Source: CAYYYG01 sp964490875 | GTDB taxonomy: Bacteria; Patescibacteriota; Microgenomatia; UBA1406; GWC2-37-13 | DNA: 64,000 nucleotides | Reading direction: 5' to 3' | Assembly: GCA_964490875.1 (NCBI GenBank) | Contig: CAZBEF010000004.1 | Coordinates: forward strand, 62,001 to 126,000 | Part shown: in pieces, positions 1 to 8,096 of the stretch | How positions within the stretch are numbered: position 1 is the first letter of the stretch | Layout: every line of letters starts with the position of its first letter | Position numbers and translations under genes: made by a program | Notes under the pieces: model-generated | The model's database searches: none | What the model saw: only the letters and a program-made list of their open reading frames with translations | Told to the model about the DNA's origin: nothing

Positions 1-356
1 TTTATTACAACCTTATCCAGAGAGAACCTGAAACCAGCGGACTTTTATCTTACTGTCAAAAAAATGATGTACTTGTAGAAGCGTACCGTCCAATCGAGAA
101 GGGTGAACTTTTACAAAAAAATTCAGATATTATCGATTCACTGTGTAAAAAATATGATAAAACGAAAGTTCAGATTGCATTAAATTGGCTGCTTTCACAA
201 AAAAATGTAACTTCAATTTCTAAAATGAAAAATGCTGATCATATGAAAGAAAATCTTGGTGCAGTTGGTTGGAAAATGGAAGAAAAAGATATCGAATTAA
301 TACGGAAAGAGTTTCCTGGCCAAATTAATATCTCTGAAGTATTCCCACTTAGATGA
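1..356 (+). CDS. aldo/keto reductase, C-terminal part (5' end outside window)
   Basis: The reading frame starts at base 3 and runs to a TGA at 354-356, giving about 117 residues. The sequence YNLIQREPE, then a YCQKND..LVEAYRPIEKG stretch, then a helix resembling QIALNWLLSQ followed by a position with SISK (usually IPG/K in the family), is the C-terminal half of an NAD(P)H-dependent aldo/keto reductase TIM barrel. The catalytic Tyr/Lys/His residues lie upstream of the window. The enzyme would reduce aldehydes or ketones in the cytoplasm; the substrate cannot be told. The next gene starts 1 base after the stop, so the two are probably co-transcribed. Confidence 0.8.
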   Translation, partial: YYNLIQREPETSGLLSYCQKNDVLVEAYRPIEKGELLQKNSDIIDSLCKKYDKTKVQIALNWLLSQKNVTSISKMKNADHMKENLGAVGWKMEEKDIELIRKEFPGQINISEVFPLR

Positions 357-357
357 T

Positions 358-906
358 ATGAAAATTCCAGATGATGCGAAAAAAGTTTTCAAAGGAATAA
401 TTTTTGATGTCTACCATTGGCAGCAGCAGATGTTTGATGGAACTTTTCAAACATTTGAAGCCTTGAAGCGTTCAAACACCATTGAAATTATTGCTACCAC
501 AGGTGAAAAAATATACATGACTCATCAATCCCAGCCGAATAAGCACGACTTCTATTCACTGTTAGGCGGAAGGGGCGAAGAAGGCGAAGATCCTTTAGTG
601 ACAGCTAAACGGGAGTTGTTGGAAGAAGCAGGTTTAGAATCTGAAGATTGGGAATTGTTTAAAGTTTTCCAGCCGATGCATAAGATAGACTGGAAAATTT
701 ATACCTTTATCGCCCGCAACTGTCGAAAATTACAGGATCAGAAATTAGATGCCGGAGAAAAAATAAAAGTATTGGAGTTAAGCTTTGATGAGTTTATTTC
801 TATGGTTTTATCAGATAATTATTGGGGAAATGAATTGGTATTAGAAATTCTTAAACGTAAAGATAAAAATACTTTAAATGAATTAAAAGCAAAGTTTTTT
901 AAATAG
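358..906 (+). CDS. Nudix hydrolase (ADP-ribose pyrophosphatase-like)
   Basis: This 182-residue protein has a complete Nudix box (G-x5-E-x7-RE-U-x-EE-x-G-U) at about residues 70-95, ending in AKRELLEEAGL. All metal-binding glutamates are present. Nudix enzymes cleave nucleoside diphosphates linked to another moiety (NDP-sugars, ADP-ribose, oxidised nucleotides). Its length and a substantial N-terminal beta region before the box fit an ADP-ribose/NDP-sugar pyrophosphatase better than a MutT-type enzyme, but the substrate is not readable. It follows the aldo/keto reductase by 1 base and precedes a second Nudix gene by 3 bases, suggesting a housekeeping or detoxification operon. No Shine-Dalgarno sequence precedes the ATG. 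Confidence 0.85.
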   Translation: MKIPDDAKKVFKGIIFDVYHWQQQMFDGTFQTFEALKRSNTIEIIATTGEKIYMTHQSQPNKHDFYSLLGGRGEEGEDPLVTAKRELLEEAGLESEDWELFKVFQPMHKIDWKIYTFIARNCRKLQDQKLDAGEKIKVLELSFDEFISMVLSDNYWGNELVLEILKRKDKNTLNELKAKFFK

Positions 907-909
907 AGC

Positions 910-1344
910 ATGAAAAAAGGGATAGATTATATTGGTGTAACAGTCTGCTTTTATTGCCATGATGGAAAAGGGAATTTACTTCTACAAAAACGAAGCCATA
1001 AATGCCGCGATGAACAAGGCATGTGGGACTGCGGCGGCGGCTCCATGCGGTTCGGAGAAACGTTTGAAGAAGCCGCCCGGCGCGAAATAAAGGAAGAATA
1101 CTGCTGTGAACCGGAATCATTACAGATGGCTGGTGTGGCTAATGTAATCCGCCAAAATGGATCACATAAGTCACATTGGGTGGCAATAATCTTTGCCGCA
1201 CAACTAAATCCAGATAAAGTCCAAATTGGTGAAAAAGAAATGATGGATGAAATACAATGGTTTAGATTTGATAATTTGCCTCATCCTCTTCATTCGATGT
1301 ATATGGCTCATCTTGAATACGCCAAAAAATATATTCACTTGTAA
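910..1344 (+). CDS. Nudix hydrolase (MutT-like)
   Basis: This is a compact 144-residue Nudix protein. The box at about residues 38-60 reads GSMRFGE...ARREIKEEYCC. The REUxEE core is intact, but the usual Gly near the end of the box is replaced by Cys. The start FYCHDGKGNLLLQKRS followed by WDCGGGSMRFGE is typical of small NTP or dinucleotide pyrophosphatases. It is the third gene of a tightly spaced run with the aldo/keto reductase and the first Nudix gene. It is not a recent duplicate of its neighbour, since the two share little outside the box. Substrate unknown. Confidence 0.85.
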   Translation: MKKGIDYIGVTVCFYCHDGKGNLLLQKRSHKCRDEQGMWDCGGGSMRFGETFEEAARREIKEEYCCEPESLQMAGVANVIRQNGSHKSHWVAIIFAAQLNPDKVQIGEKEMMDEIQWFRFDNLPHPLHSMYMAHLEYAKKYIHL

Positions 1345-1462
1345 TTCTTACTTTACGATCGTGTTACAATACTATTGAGATATTGTAAAAAACTTTTTAA
1401 AGTCTATACTGGATTATGTATATATTTTTTATATATAATAACGGTATTAAATAATCACTTTC

Positions 1463-3391
1463 ATGAAGATACAGACCAAACTATTTATATTCTTCCTGGT
1501 AATAATTCTTCCACTGGTTCTTATTCCTATTCAGTTACAAAAAACAATCAATGAGGCACAGAGTGCTATTCAAAATATAATTCGTTATGATCTGCCTATT
1601 CAAACAAACTCCCGCGATCTGGAAAAACAGATAATTACCATCCATTCAGAATATCGCAGCTACCTAAATTATGGGAATGAAAAATCATTAAGCAGCCTTA
1701 TGAATTCGGTACAGGAGTATGACAATATCATGACAGCGCAAAAGCAACTGGTGCAAAAAGATTATCCGGCTGCACGAAGGCTTCAGACTATAAAAAATCT
1801 TCAGGATGACTGGTTTTATCAGGCGGGAATCCCGGGTATTATTCATGAGATTGCCGAAAGTACCAACTCAGCTCAAACGAAACAGTTTGCCGATTCTACA
1901 ATATCGGAGCCAGTATTAACCGAAATTCAGCGACAATTTGTTTTATTCAACAAAGAACAAAAAACAAACAGCCAGCTGCGTCTGTCTTCATATGAAAATT
2001 TGGCGAGTGCATTTCAACGGCTGTTAACTATTACGCTCGCTCTCGGATTCGCAGGATTCGCTATTTTTCTTTTAATTGTAATGAAAATGTATATAGATCC
2101 ATTGTATAAACTAATTGGCGTATCACGGCAGATTTCTGAAGGCGATCTAAACCAGCGCGCCGTTGTTCATTCAAACGATGAAATAGGACAACTAGAATCT
2201 TCCTTCAATACCATGATAGATATGGTGCAGCATTCTCATTTGCAGCTCGAAGAAAGGGTCCGCCAGCGTACAAACGATCTCGCCCATAATATGCAGAAAC
2301 TTGAGCAGGAAAAAGCCAAAGACGAAGCTTTGCTTGCCAATATCGGAGAAGGTATTATCGCGACCAATACTCAAGGAAATATTTTATTCGTAAATAAATC
2401 AACTACCGAAATGCTCGGATGGCCGTCGAGGGAAATGGTAGGCAAACAGCTCGGCGATGTTCTTTCTATTGAAGATGAAATGAAGAATAAACTCTCGGCC
2501 GAAAAGCATCTTATTGAGCAGGCCATTACCTCGGGTAGAAAACTTATTACTACCATTAACACGCCTTATTATTGGCTTCGCCATGACGGCACTCGATTTC
2601 CTGCAGCGGTTACAGTAACACCTATTAAATCTGGAGATAAAAATATTGGCGCCATCATAATTTTCCGTGACTTTACCAAAGAAAAGGAAGTTGATAAAGC
2701 AAAAAATGAGTTTGTTTCTCTTGCTTCGCATCAGCTGCGCACACCTTTATCTATCATCAACTGGTATGGTGAAATGTTTGCAGCTGGAGATGCAGGCAAA
2801 CTTACCAAAAAACAGCAGAAATATATTGAAGAAATATATCATGCCAATGAACGCATGATAGAGCTTGTCAGCGCGCTTTTAAATGTGTCCCGATTAGATC
2901 TTGGCACATTTATTTTTGAACCGGAAGAAATAGATATCGCGACAATTTCGCAGAAGGCACTGTCTGAACTAAAAAATATAATCGATACAAAAAAATTAAC
3001 GATAAAAGAAAAATATCCTTCAGAACCTATTATTTTCCATATCGACCGGAAAATCGCTATGATTATTTTTCAAAACCTTCTATCGAATGCAGTCAAATAC
3101 ACTCCGCCGGCAGGTACTGTTGAAATCGAGATAACGAAAAATGCTGGTGAATCAACTGCACTCATCCGGATATCTGATACTGGCTACGGAATTCCCAAAG
3201 CAGAACAATCGCGTATTTTTGAAAAATTATACCGTGCACAAAATGTCCGTATAAAAGATACCGAGGGAACTGGGCTAGGTTTGTACCTCGTTCGGGCAGT
3301 TATTCGCAAGCTTGGCGGAACAATCCGTTTTGAATCCGAAGAAAACAAAGGTTCAACATTTTATGTTACGCTGCCACTGAATAAAAAATAA
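1463..3391 (+). CDS. membrane sensor histidine kinase (HAMP-PAS-HisKA-HATPase)
   Basis: This 642-residue kinase has, in order: TM helix about 8-26, an extracytoplasmic helical sensor region about 27-187, TM helix about 188-210, HAMP about 210-262, a coiled linker, a PAS domain about 285-400, HisKA with the phospho-accepting His near 423 (SHQLRTPLS), and an HATPase domain with N box NLLSNAVKYTPP (about 538), G1 DTGYGIP (about 571) and G2 GTGLGLYLV (about 602). It autophosphorylates in response to an unknown envelope or cytoplasmic cue. A receiver-only protein follows 50 bases later and is the obvious partner. A 118-base AT-rich gap upstream separates it from the Nudix genes and probably holds its promoter. 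Confidence 0.93.
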   Translation: MKIQTKLFIFFLVIILPLVLIPIQLQKTINEAQSAIQNIIRYDLPIQTNSRDLEKQIITIHSEYRSYLNYGNEKSLSSLMNSVQEYDNIMTAQKQLVQKDYPAARRLQTIKNLQDDWFYQAGIPGIIHEIAESTNSAQTKQFADSTISEPVLTEIQRQFVLFNKEQKTNSQLRLSSYENLASAFQRLLTITLALGFAGFAIFLLIVMKMYIDPLYKLIGVSRQISEGDLNQRAVVHSNDEIGQLESSFNTMIDMVQHSHLQLEERVRQRTNDLAHNMQKLEQEKAKDEALLANIGEGIIATNTQGNILFVNKSTTEMLGWPSREMVGKQLGDVLSIEDEMKNKLSAEKHLIEQAITSGRKLITTINTPYYWLRHDGTRFPAAVTVTPIKSGDKNIGAIIIFRDFTKEKEVDKAKNEFVSLASHQLRTPLSIINWYGEMFAAGDAGKLTKKQQKYIEEIYHANERMIELVSALLNVSRLDLGTFIFEPEEIDIATISQKALSELKNIIDTKKLTIKEKYPSEPIIFHIDRKIAMIIFQNLLSNAVKYTPPAGTVEIEITKNAGESTALIRISDTGYGIPKAEQSRIFEKLYRAQNVRIKDTEGTGLGLYLVRAVIRKLGGTIRFESEENKGSTFYVTLPLNKK

Positions 3392-3441
3392 CTTCGATTT
3401 GACATTTCTATCTTACAATCGCTACACTGTGGTATAGAGAC

Positions 3442-3843
3442 ATGCCAACCAATTCAAAGAAAACTACATATAATAAGACAATTTTGGTTGTAGAAGATGA
3501 GGCAGCAATGCTCCATGCCTTGTATGATAAATTTACGTTGGAAGGATTTTATGTTGAAAAAGCTTCTAACGGTCGAGAAGGTATGGAAATTCTTCGTGAA
3601 GATAAACCAGATCTGATTCTTCTTGATGTTATTATGCCAACTATGGATGGAGTGAGTATGCTGAAGGAGGTGCGCAGCAATCCAGAATATAATGCTATAC
3701 CTATAATCATTCTTTCCAACCTAAATCCTAATGATGAAGTTTTATATTTAGTAGCTCGTTCGCAGCCGGCTTATTATCTTATAAAAAGCGAAACGAAGCT
3801 GGAAGCGCTCCTTGCCAAAGTCAAATCTATCCTGAAATTATAG
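3442..3843 (+). CDS. single-domain response regulator (receiver only)
   Basis: This is a 133-residue CheY-like receiver. Acidic pocket E18/D19, phospho-acceptor D62 (LILLDVIMP), switch Ser in IIILSNL and a conserved Lys in YLIKSE are all visible. There is no output domain: the protein ends right after the receiver fold. It must therefore signal by protein contact or pass phosphate onward. A TTGACA box at 3399-3404 with a TACACT-like box at 3423-3428 lies 13 bases before the ATG, so the regulator may also be transcribed separately from the kinase. Confidence 0.92.
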   Translation: MPTNSKKTTYNKTILVVEDEAAMLHALYDKFTLEGFYVEKASNGREGMEILREDKPDLILLDVIMPTMDGVSMLKEVRSNPEYNAIPIIILSNLNPNDEVLYLVARSQPAYYLIKSETKLEALLAKVKSILKL

Positions 3844-3848
3844 AGTAC

Positions 3849-5072
3849 TTGCCAAGTGATTTTATTTACTATTACAATGAAATTGTGCAGACACATTTTA
3901 ATTTTTTTCACTTACCGCATCATAAAACAAAGGAATTAACACCATTTTATATTGCAGTTGTTCTGCGTACATTTGTTATATCCTTTCTTGTCCTTTTTCT
4001 GCCCGTACTGATAATGAATACCTATCTTGCCTATGGTGAACGTACTGCTATGGCGATAGCTATCGGATACTTTATGTTCACGGCCATTATTCAAATGTTT
4101 TTGGTGGTTATTGTATCTAGAGCAGCTTCCATCGGCGGACTCAGAAGTAACTTCCTTATTTCTCAGTTTTGTTTAATACTTTTTATTATCTGTATACAAA
4201 TTCAGTTATATGCGGTGGCTTTCTTCTTATTAGGATTCGCGGCAATGTTCTGGTGGTATTCATATCATATTTATTTCACCGGATTTGGGAAAAGAGACGA
4301 ATATGGAAAAGAGATTGGAATTATGGAAGCGGTAAGTATTTTATCTGGCGCAATTGCTCCAATTATTGGGGGTTTAATCCTTGTTAATTCAGGAATTATT
4401 AAATTCTATGCTGTAGGCATTATTGCTTTATTCTTTTCTGTATTCTTTATTTTTTGGTTCAAAGAACCGCGGCATTTAAAGACTGTCCGTTTTACAGACA
4501 TGTATAGGATATATAAGCATAATAAAAATGATTTTTGGGCATTCATAGGCGGCGGTGCTGAAGAAGCAATTTCTACAATTATCTGGCCGGTCCTTTTATA
4601 TCTTCTCTTTAAAGATTATTTTAAAATCGGCACCTATTTTTCTATAGTAATGATTTCTGTCGTTGTGATTAACTATATTGTCGGATCACTAACAGACACC
4701 TCGAAAAAAGAAAAACTGGAAGAAATTGGATCTATCGCCGTATTCTTCAGCTGGCTCGGCCGTGCATTTGTACAGAATCCACTTTTGTTAAGTATTATGG
4801 AGGTTTTATATAAACTATTTCTATCTTTCTTCAAATTACCATTGTTGGCTATTGCATATAGTCATGCTGCAGTCGAAAATGAAGAATATATTGCATTTCG
4901 TGAATTTACGTACAAGATTGGTGCTGTTGCAGGTTATTTCTGCTTTATCGTGATATTGTTTTCGGGAATGCCAGTATGGACTATTCTGATATGCTCTGCC
5001 GTATTCTCATTATTGCCTCTAACCGTTCGGAAAAAGAAAGATAAGTTTTTAACGAATGTGATGCCGCAGTAA
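3849..5072 (+). CDS. polytopic membrane protein, MFS transporter-like
   Basis: This 407-residue protein has about 11-12 hydrophobic segments from residue 37 to near the C-terminus. A central loop with GFGKRDEYGKEIGIMEAVS followed by a Gly-rich helix (SGAIAPIIGG) resembles the loop 4 / helix 5 region of major facilitator transporters. No substrate motif is recognisable. The start is a TTG 5 bases after the response regulator stop; the first in-frame ATG lies about 50 codons in, inside the first membrane segment, so the TTG is preferred. The 3' end overlaps the convergent DUF457-like gene by 24 bases. The position suggests it may be linked to the two-component pair. Confidence 0.6.
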   Translation: MPSDFIYYYNEIVQTHFNFFHLPHHKTKELTPFYIAVVLRTFVISFLVLFLPVLIMNTYLAYGERTAMAIAIGYFMFTAIIQMFLVVIVSRAASIGGLRSNFLISQFCLILFIICIQIQLYAVAFFLLGFAAMFWWYSYHIYFTGFGKRDEYGKEIGIMEAVSILSGAIAPIIGGLILVNSGIIKFYAVGIIALFFSVFFIFWFKEPRHLKTVRFTDMYRIYKHNKNDFWAFIGGGAEEAISTIIWPVLLYLLFKDYFKIGTYFSIVMISVVVINYIVGSLTDTSKKEKLEEIGSIAVFFSWLGRAFVQNPLLLSIMEVLYKLFLSFFKLPLLAIAYSHAAVENEEYIAFREFTYKIGAVAGYFCFIVILFSGMPVWTILICSAVFSLLPLTVRKKKDKFLTNVMPQ

Positions 5073-5633
5073 GTTTATAAATTTTGAATAATGACTGTAA
5101 TAGATATATCCATTTGCGAATATTAGACCAGGAAATACTACGAATTTTTCAATTACTCCCGAAGTTTTCATCCGCATAAATTTAAACGGAGGAATCCCGA
5201 GCTTGATCGGAATAGGGAAAAGCCATGGTACGCCTTCACGGGTGAATGTATCTGCTACAAGGTGGGAAACAAATCCGATCATAAATGCCCACCAGACCAT
5301 ATTCATATCTACGATCAGCACCGATTTCATAAGATACAGTAGATATTTAACGCCTATTCCAAAAAGAAATATGCCCACAATTGAATGTGAAAGCAGCCGG
5401 TGGCCGCCTAATATTGGTGAAAGCAGTCGCCCCCAAATTGATCCTGCAGGAATTCTTCTCCATAAATCTGCAGTCGGCTGATCTATATCTGGAGTTAAGC
5501 CTCCTATTAAATTTGCAGTAAACGCCACAAATAAGGTTCCTAGAGTAATATTTTCTACCTGGTGTGTTGCAACTACATAGCTTAAAGCGGTAAATGCAGC
5601 TAAATCATGAGTTCTTCCGGTCATATTAAGCAA
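5049..5633 (-). CDS. DUF457/YdjM-family membrane-bound metal-dependent hydrolase-like protein
   Basis: This 194-residue membrane protein carries the family's spaced His/Asp motifs: TGRTHDLAAF near the N-terminus, GGLTPDIDQP at about 45, GGHRLLSHS at about 76 and GFVSHLVADTFTREG at about 118. Four hydrophobic stretches alternate with them. In YdjM/DUF457 proteins these residues are thought to bind metal; the biochemical role is poorly known, with links to lipid or phospho-ester metabolism. A second in-frame ATG three codons in (MTGRTHD) is an equally good start. It converges on, and overlaps, the transporter-like gene. Confidence 0.8.
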   Translation of the reverse strand: MLNMTGRTHDLAAFTALSYVVATHQVENITLGTLFVAFTANLIGGLTPDIDQPTADLWRRIPAGSIWGRLLSPILGGHRLLSHSIVGIFLFGIGVKYLLYLMKSVLIVDMNMVWWAFMIGFVSHLVADTFTREGVPWLFPIPIKLGIPPFKFMRMKTSGVIEKFVVFPGLIFANGYIYYSHYSKFINLLRHHIR

Positions 5634-5730
5634 GTTTTCAGTTAATTTTTATAATATAGCCCTAGCTTCATAAAAAAGATATAATGAATAGTAATCATTG
5701 TAACAAAAAGTATCTAAGTTTAGTCTGTAT

Positions 5731-6726
5731 ATGCTAGATTCCATTATTCAAAACTATTCTATAAAAGGCAACATAGTTGACCTAATTTTTATCGCAGCCA
5801 TTGTTATTTTTATTATAAGCTCGCGAGGGTTTATTGAAAGTTTGTTTGAACTTTTTGGATTTGTGGGATCTCTGGTTATATCGTTCACCACCTATTCATT
5901 TTTTGGATCGATTCTGAATCATAATTTTGATCTGCCTCGCGGAATTGCCCATGTGATCGGTTTTTTTATTGCATGGTTCCTTTCAGAGTCGCTTATCTAT
6001 ATTGTAACCTTGATTCTATTATCCAAATATCTCGGAAATGTTAGATCTACAACTTTAAATAAAATGTTTCGCTTTGTTCCTTCAACTATACATGCGTGTG
6101 TAATTTACTTATTTTTTATTAGTCTCATTTTTTCATTGCCGGTAAACGGGACAATAAAGGAGAAAATACTTTCATCCCGCACAGGACCGGTGTTTGTAAA
6201 TGCTTCGCAGTCCTTCGAAAAAAACATAAAGGGTGTTTTTGGAGGAGCGATTTCGGAATCGTTGAATTTCCTTACCATCAAGCCTAAATCTTCGGACACA
6301 GTTGAACTAGGATTCAAGGTGTCGCTGAACAAAATGTATCAGGATCCCGAATCAGAAAAGACTATGGTTAAGCTACTTAATAAGGAACGTTCCGACCGTG
6401 GCCTCAGAATTCTGGAATCTGATGAAGATCTACGCGAAGTAGCGCGCACCTATGCCAGGCAGATGTTTCAGAATGGTTTTTTCGCTCATACTTCGAAAGT
6501 AGACGGTTCGACAGTATTGGAACGAACCTCAGAACAAGGAATTATTTTTCAAATAGTTGGTGAAAATCTGGCATTTGCACCAGATGTGTATCTTGCTCAT
6601 CAGGGGCTAATGAATTCTGAAGGCCATCGGGCGAATATTTTATCGATTGAATACAGCAAAGTGGGAATCGGAGTTATGGATGCAGGAATATATGGAAGAA
6701 TGTTCGTTCAGGTGTTTACTGATTAA
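5731..6726 (+). CDS. CvpA-like membrane domain fused to a CAP/SCP domain
   Basis: This is a 331-residue fusion. Residues 1 to about 145 contain four hydrophobic helices with the CvpA/colicin V production pattern (VDLIFIAAIVIFIISSRGF). After a linker, residues about 205-331 form a CAP/SCP (PF00188-type) domain: LLNKERSDRG, FFAHTSKVDG, VGENLAFAP and SEGHRANIL carry the cavity His, Glu and His residues. CAP domains are extracellular; in bacteria they occur in envelope proteins of mostly unknown function. The fusion puts the CAP domain outside the cytoplasmic membrane. It converges with the sortase gene, overlapping by 11 bases, in what looks like a surface-protein module. Confidence 0.85.
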   Translation: MLDSIIQNYSIKGNIVDLIFIAAIVIFIISSRGFIESLFELFGFVGSLVISFTTYSFFGSILNHNFDLPRGIAHVIGFFIAWFLSESLIYIVTLILLSKYLGNVRSTTLNKMFRFVPSTIHACVIYLFFISLIFSLPVNGTIKEKILSSRTGPVFVNASQSFEKNIKGVFGGAISESLNFLTIKPKSSDTVELGFKVSLNKMYQDPESEKTMVKLLNKERSDRGLRILESDEDLREVARTYARQMFQNGFFAHTSKVDGSTVLERTSEQGIIFQIVGENLAFAPDVYLAHQGLMNSEGHRANILSIEYSKVGIGVMDAGIYGRMFVQVFTD

Positions 6727-7282
6727 TTCCTGGTATTGGATCCTTCATTATTGCAACAGCAACAAAACGATGTGAATCCAGAAACCCAGTACAGGTATAT
6801 ATGGTAAGCCTTTTATCGGTTGTAGGATCCAAGATGCCGATCTGATCTGGGGTTATAACTGCAGTTTTTTCCACTACAAATTCGTTATAAGTTCCATCGG
6901 TATAATGAACTTTAATGATATCAGTAGGCTTTATTTGAGGTAGTCGTCCTAACAAACTCGGCCAATTATGACCATATAAAATGCTATTTCCGGTATATCC
7001 AGGAGTTGGTGAAGAAGTAAGATAGGAAACTCCCTGTGATGTGGTTTCCCAGCCATTTTCAGTGATTTTTGCAGCAACTAGAGGCAGATGCACATTAATA
7101 CTCGAGATTTCTATTGTCGCAGGAATTTTTTTAACTGCTGCTTTTTCGTCTGTTTTTTTTTCTATAGCCTTGTCAATATTATAGGTAGCAATAGTAAGAC
7201 GGACAGGATTATAGCGTTCCTTAAACAGGTATCCGCTGAATACCAAGCATATAAGTCCGGCGATAATTAGATATTTCGCCAT
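6716..7282 (-). CDS. sortase (class E/D-like transpeptidase)
   Basis: This 188-residue membrane-anchored sortase has an N-terminal TM helix (residues 3-20), a spacer, and the sortase beta-barrel from about 55. The catalytic triad is visible: His in SILYGHNWPS, Cys in IYTCTGFLDS and Arg in SHRFVAVA. The TCTG context fits classes D/E better than class A (TLITC). Sortases cut a C-terminal sorting signal between Thr and Gly and join the protein to the cell wall. The gene lies 6 bases downstream of a protein with a LASTG sorting signal, so enzyme and substrate are probably co-transcribed. Confidence 0.9.
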   Translation of the reverse strand: MAKYLIIAGLICLVFSGYLFKERYNPVRLTIATYNIDKAIEKKTDEKAAVKKIPATIEISSINVHLPLVAAKITENGWETTSQGVSYLTSSPTPGYTGNSILYGHNWPSLLGRLPQIKPTDIIKVHYTDGTYNEFVVEKTAVITPDQIGILDPTTDKRLTIYTCTGFLDSHRFVAVAIMKDPIPGINQ

Positions 7283-7288
7283 AGGATG

Positions 7289-7942
7289 TTAAGAACGTTT
7301 ATTATTTTTGAGAGCTGTAAAAAGTCCAGCTGCAATCAGGCTAATGCCCAAAAGTGCTGTTGAGTAGATAAAAACAATATTTCCGGTTGAAGCCAGTGCC
7401 AAAACCTGTCCAATCCCGACTTCATGACCACCCGTATTATTTGTAGTGTTATTGTTGTTGGTCGTATTATTATTGTTAGTTGTGTTGTTATTGGTAATAT
7501 TGGTGATATTGGTTATATTAGTAGTACTGCCTCCACCAATACAGCTATATCGGATGTTTTTAGCCATATACTGAGAATTACTTAAACCCCATTTTTCTCC
7601 ATTAGGAACAAGAATCCATCCCTGGTTTTGATAATATTCAATATCTTTAACTTCAAATTCATCTGTTTTCCACCAGTTTGTCTGTATACCATATCCGTTA
7701 TCCGGGCAGAAACACTGGACCAGAGAATTATCAGATAACGCATACACTTCGTCGCGGCCGGTATATGTATACATGTCGCCGACAATTCCATGAGTTCCGG
7801 TTTCGTATTTTACTTTAAGAGTTCCTTGTGGATTAAGGCAAGAAGGGAATGAAGGTTCTGTTGCTGAATAGGCATATTTGCCCATTGCTGAAAATATAAC
7901 AGCTCCGAGAGCGATTCCGACAAAAAGTTTTTTTGTATTCAT
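7289..7942 (-). CDS. secreted surface protein with C-terminal LASTG sorting signal
   Basis: This 217-residue protein has an N-terminal signal peptide (about 1-26), an extracellular domain of about 110 residues with several cysteines (SCL, CFCPDN, YSCIGG), a low-complexity Asn/Thr linker at about 138-172 built on ITN/NNTTNN units, then LASTG at 183-187, a hydrophobic helix and a KNNKRS tail. This is a textbook cell-wall sorting signal of the LAxTG type, the kind used by class E sortases. The linker would span the wall. The globular domain is not recognised. The sortase follows in the same transcript. Overlapping TATAAT-like boxes at 7943-7962 lie just upstream. Confidence 0.85.
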   Translation of the reverse strand: MNTKKLFVGIALGAVIFSAMGKYAYSATEPSFPSCLNPQGTLKVKYETGTHGIVGDMYTYTGRDEVYALSDNSLVQCFCPDNGYGIQTNWWKTDEFEVKDIEYYQNQGWILVPNGEKWGLSNSQYMAKNIRYSCIGGGSTTNITNITNITNNNTTNNNNTTNNNNTTNNTGGHEVGIGQVLALASTGNIVFIYSTALLGISLIAAGLFTALKNNKRS

Positions 7943-8096
7943 ATTATATAACCGATATTATAATCTTATAGGATTATAACATATGGCCTATAAAATATCA
8001 AGCAGACTGTTAATTAAGGAAATAAAGGTTGGTAGAGAGGTACTATCTGTGCACTTATAAGGAGGAACATTATATATATAGTAGTATTATATATAG

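Noticed and set aside
7430..7530. A GTT/ATT-rich microsatellite-like stretch
   Set aside because: It is the coding sequence of the Asn/Thr linker in the surface protein read on the other strand; not an independent repeat locus.
8058..8096. A perfect AAGGAGG Shine-Dalgarno sequence at about 8061 on the + strand
   Set aside because: No ATG, GTG or TTG follows at a useful distance, and the frame runs antisense into the exonuclease gene.
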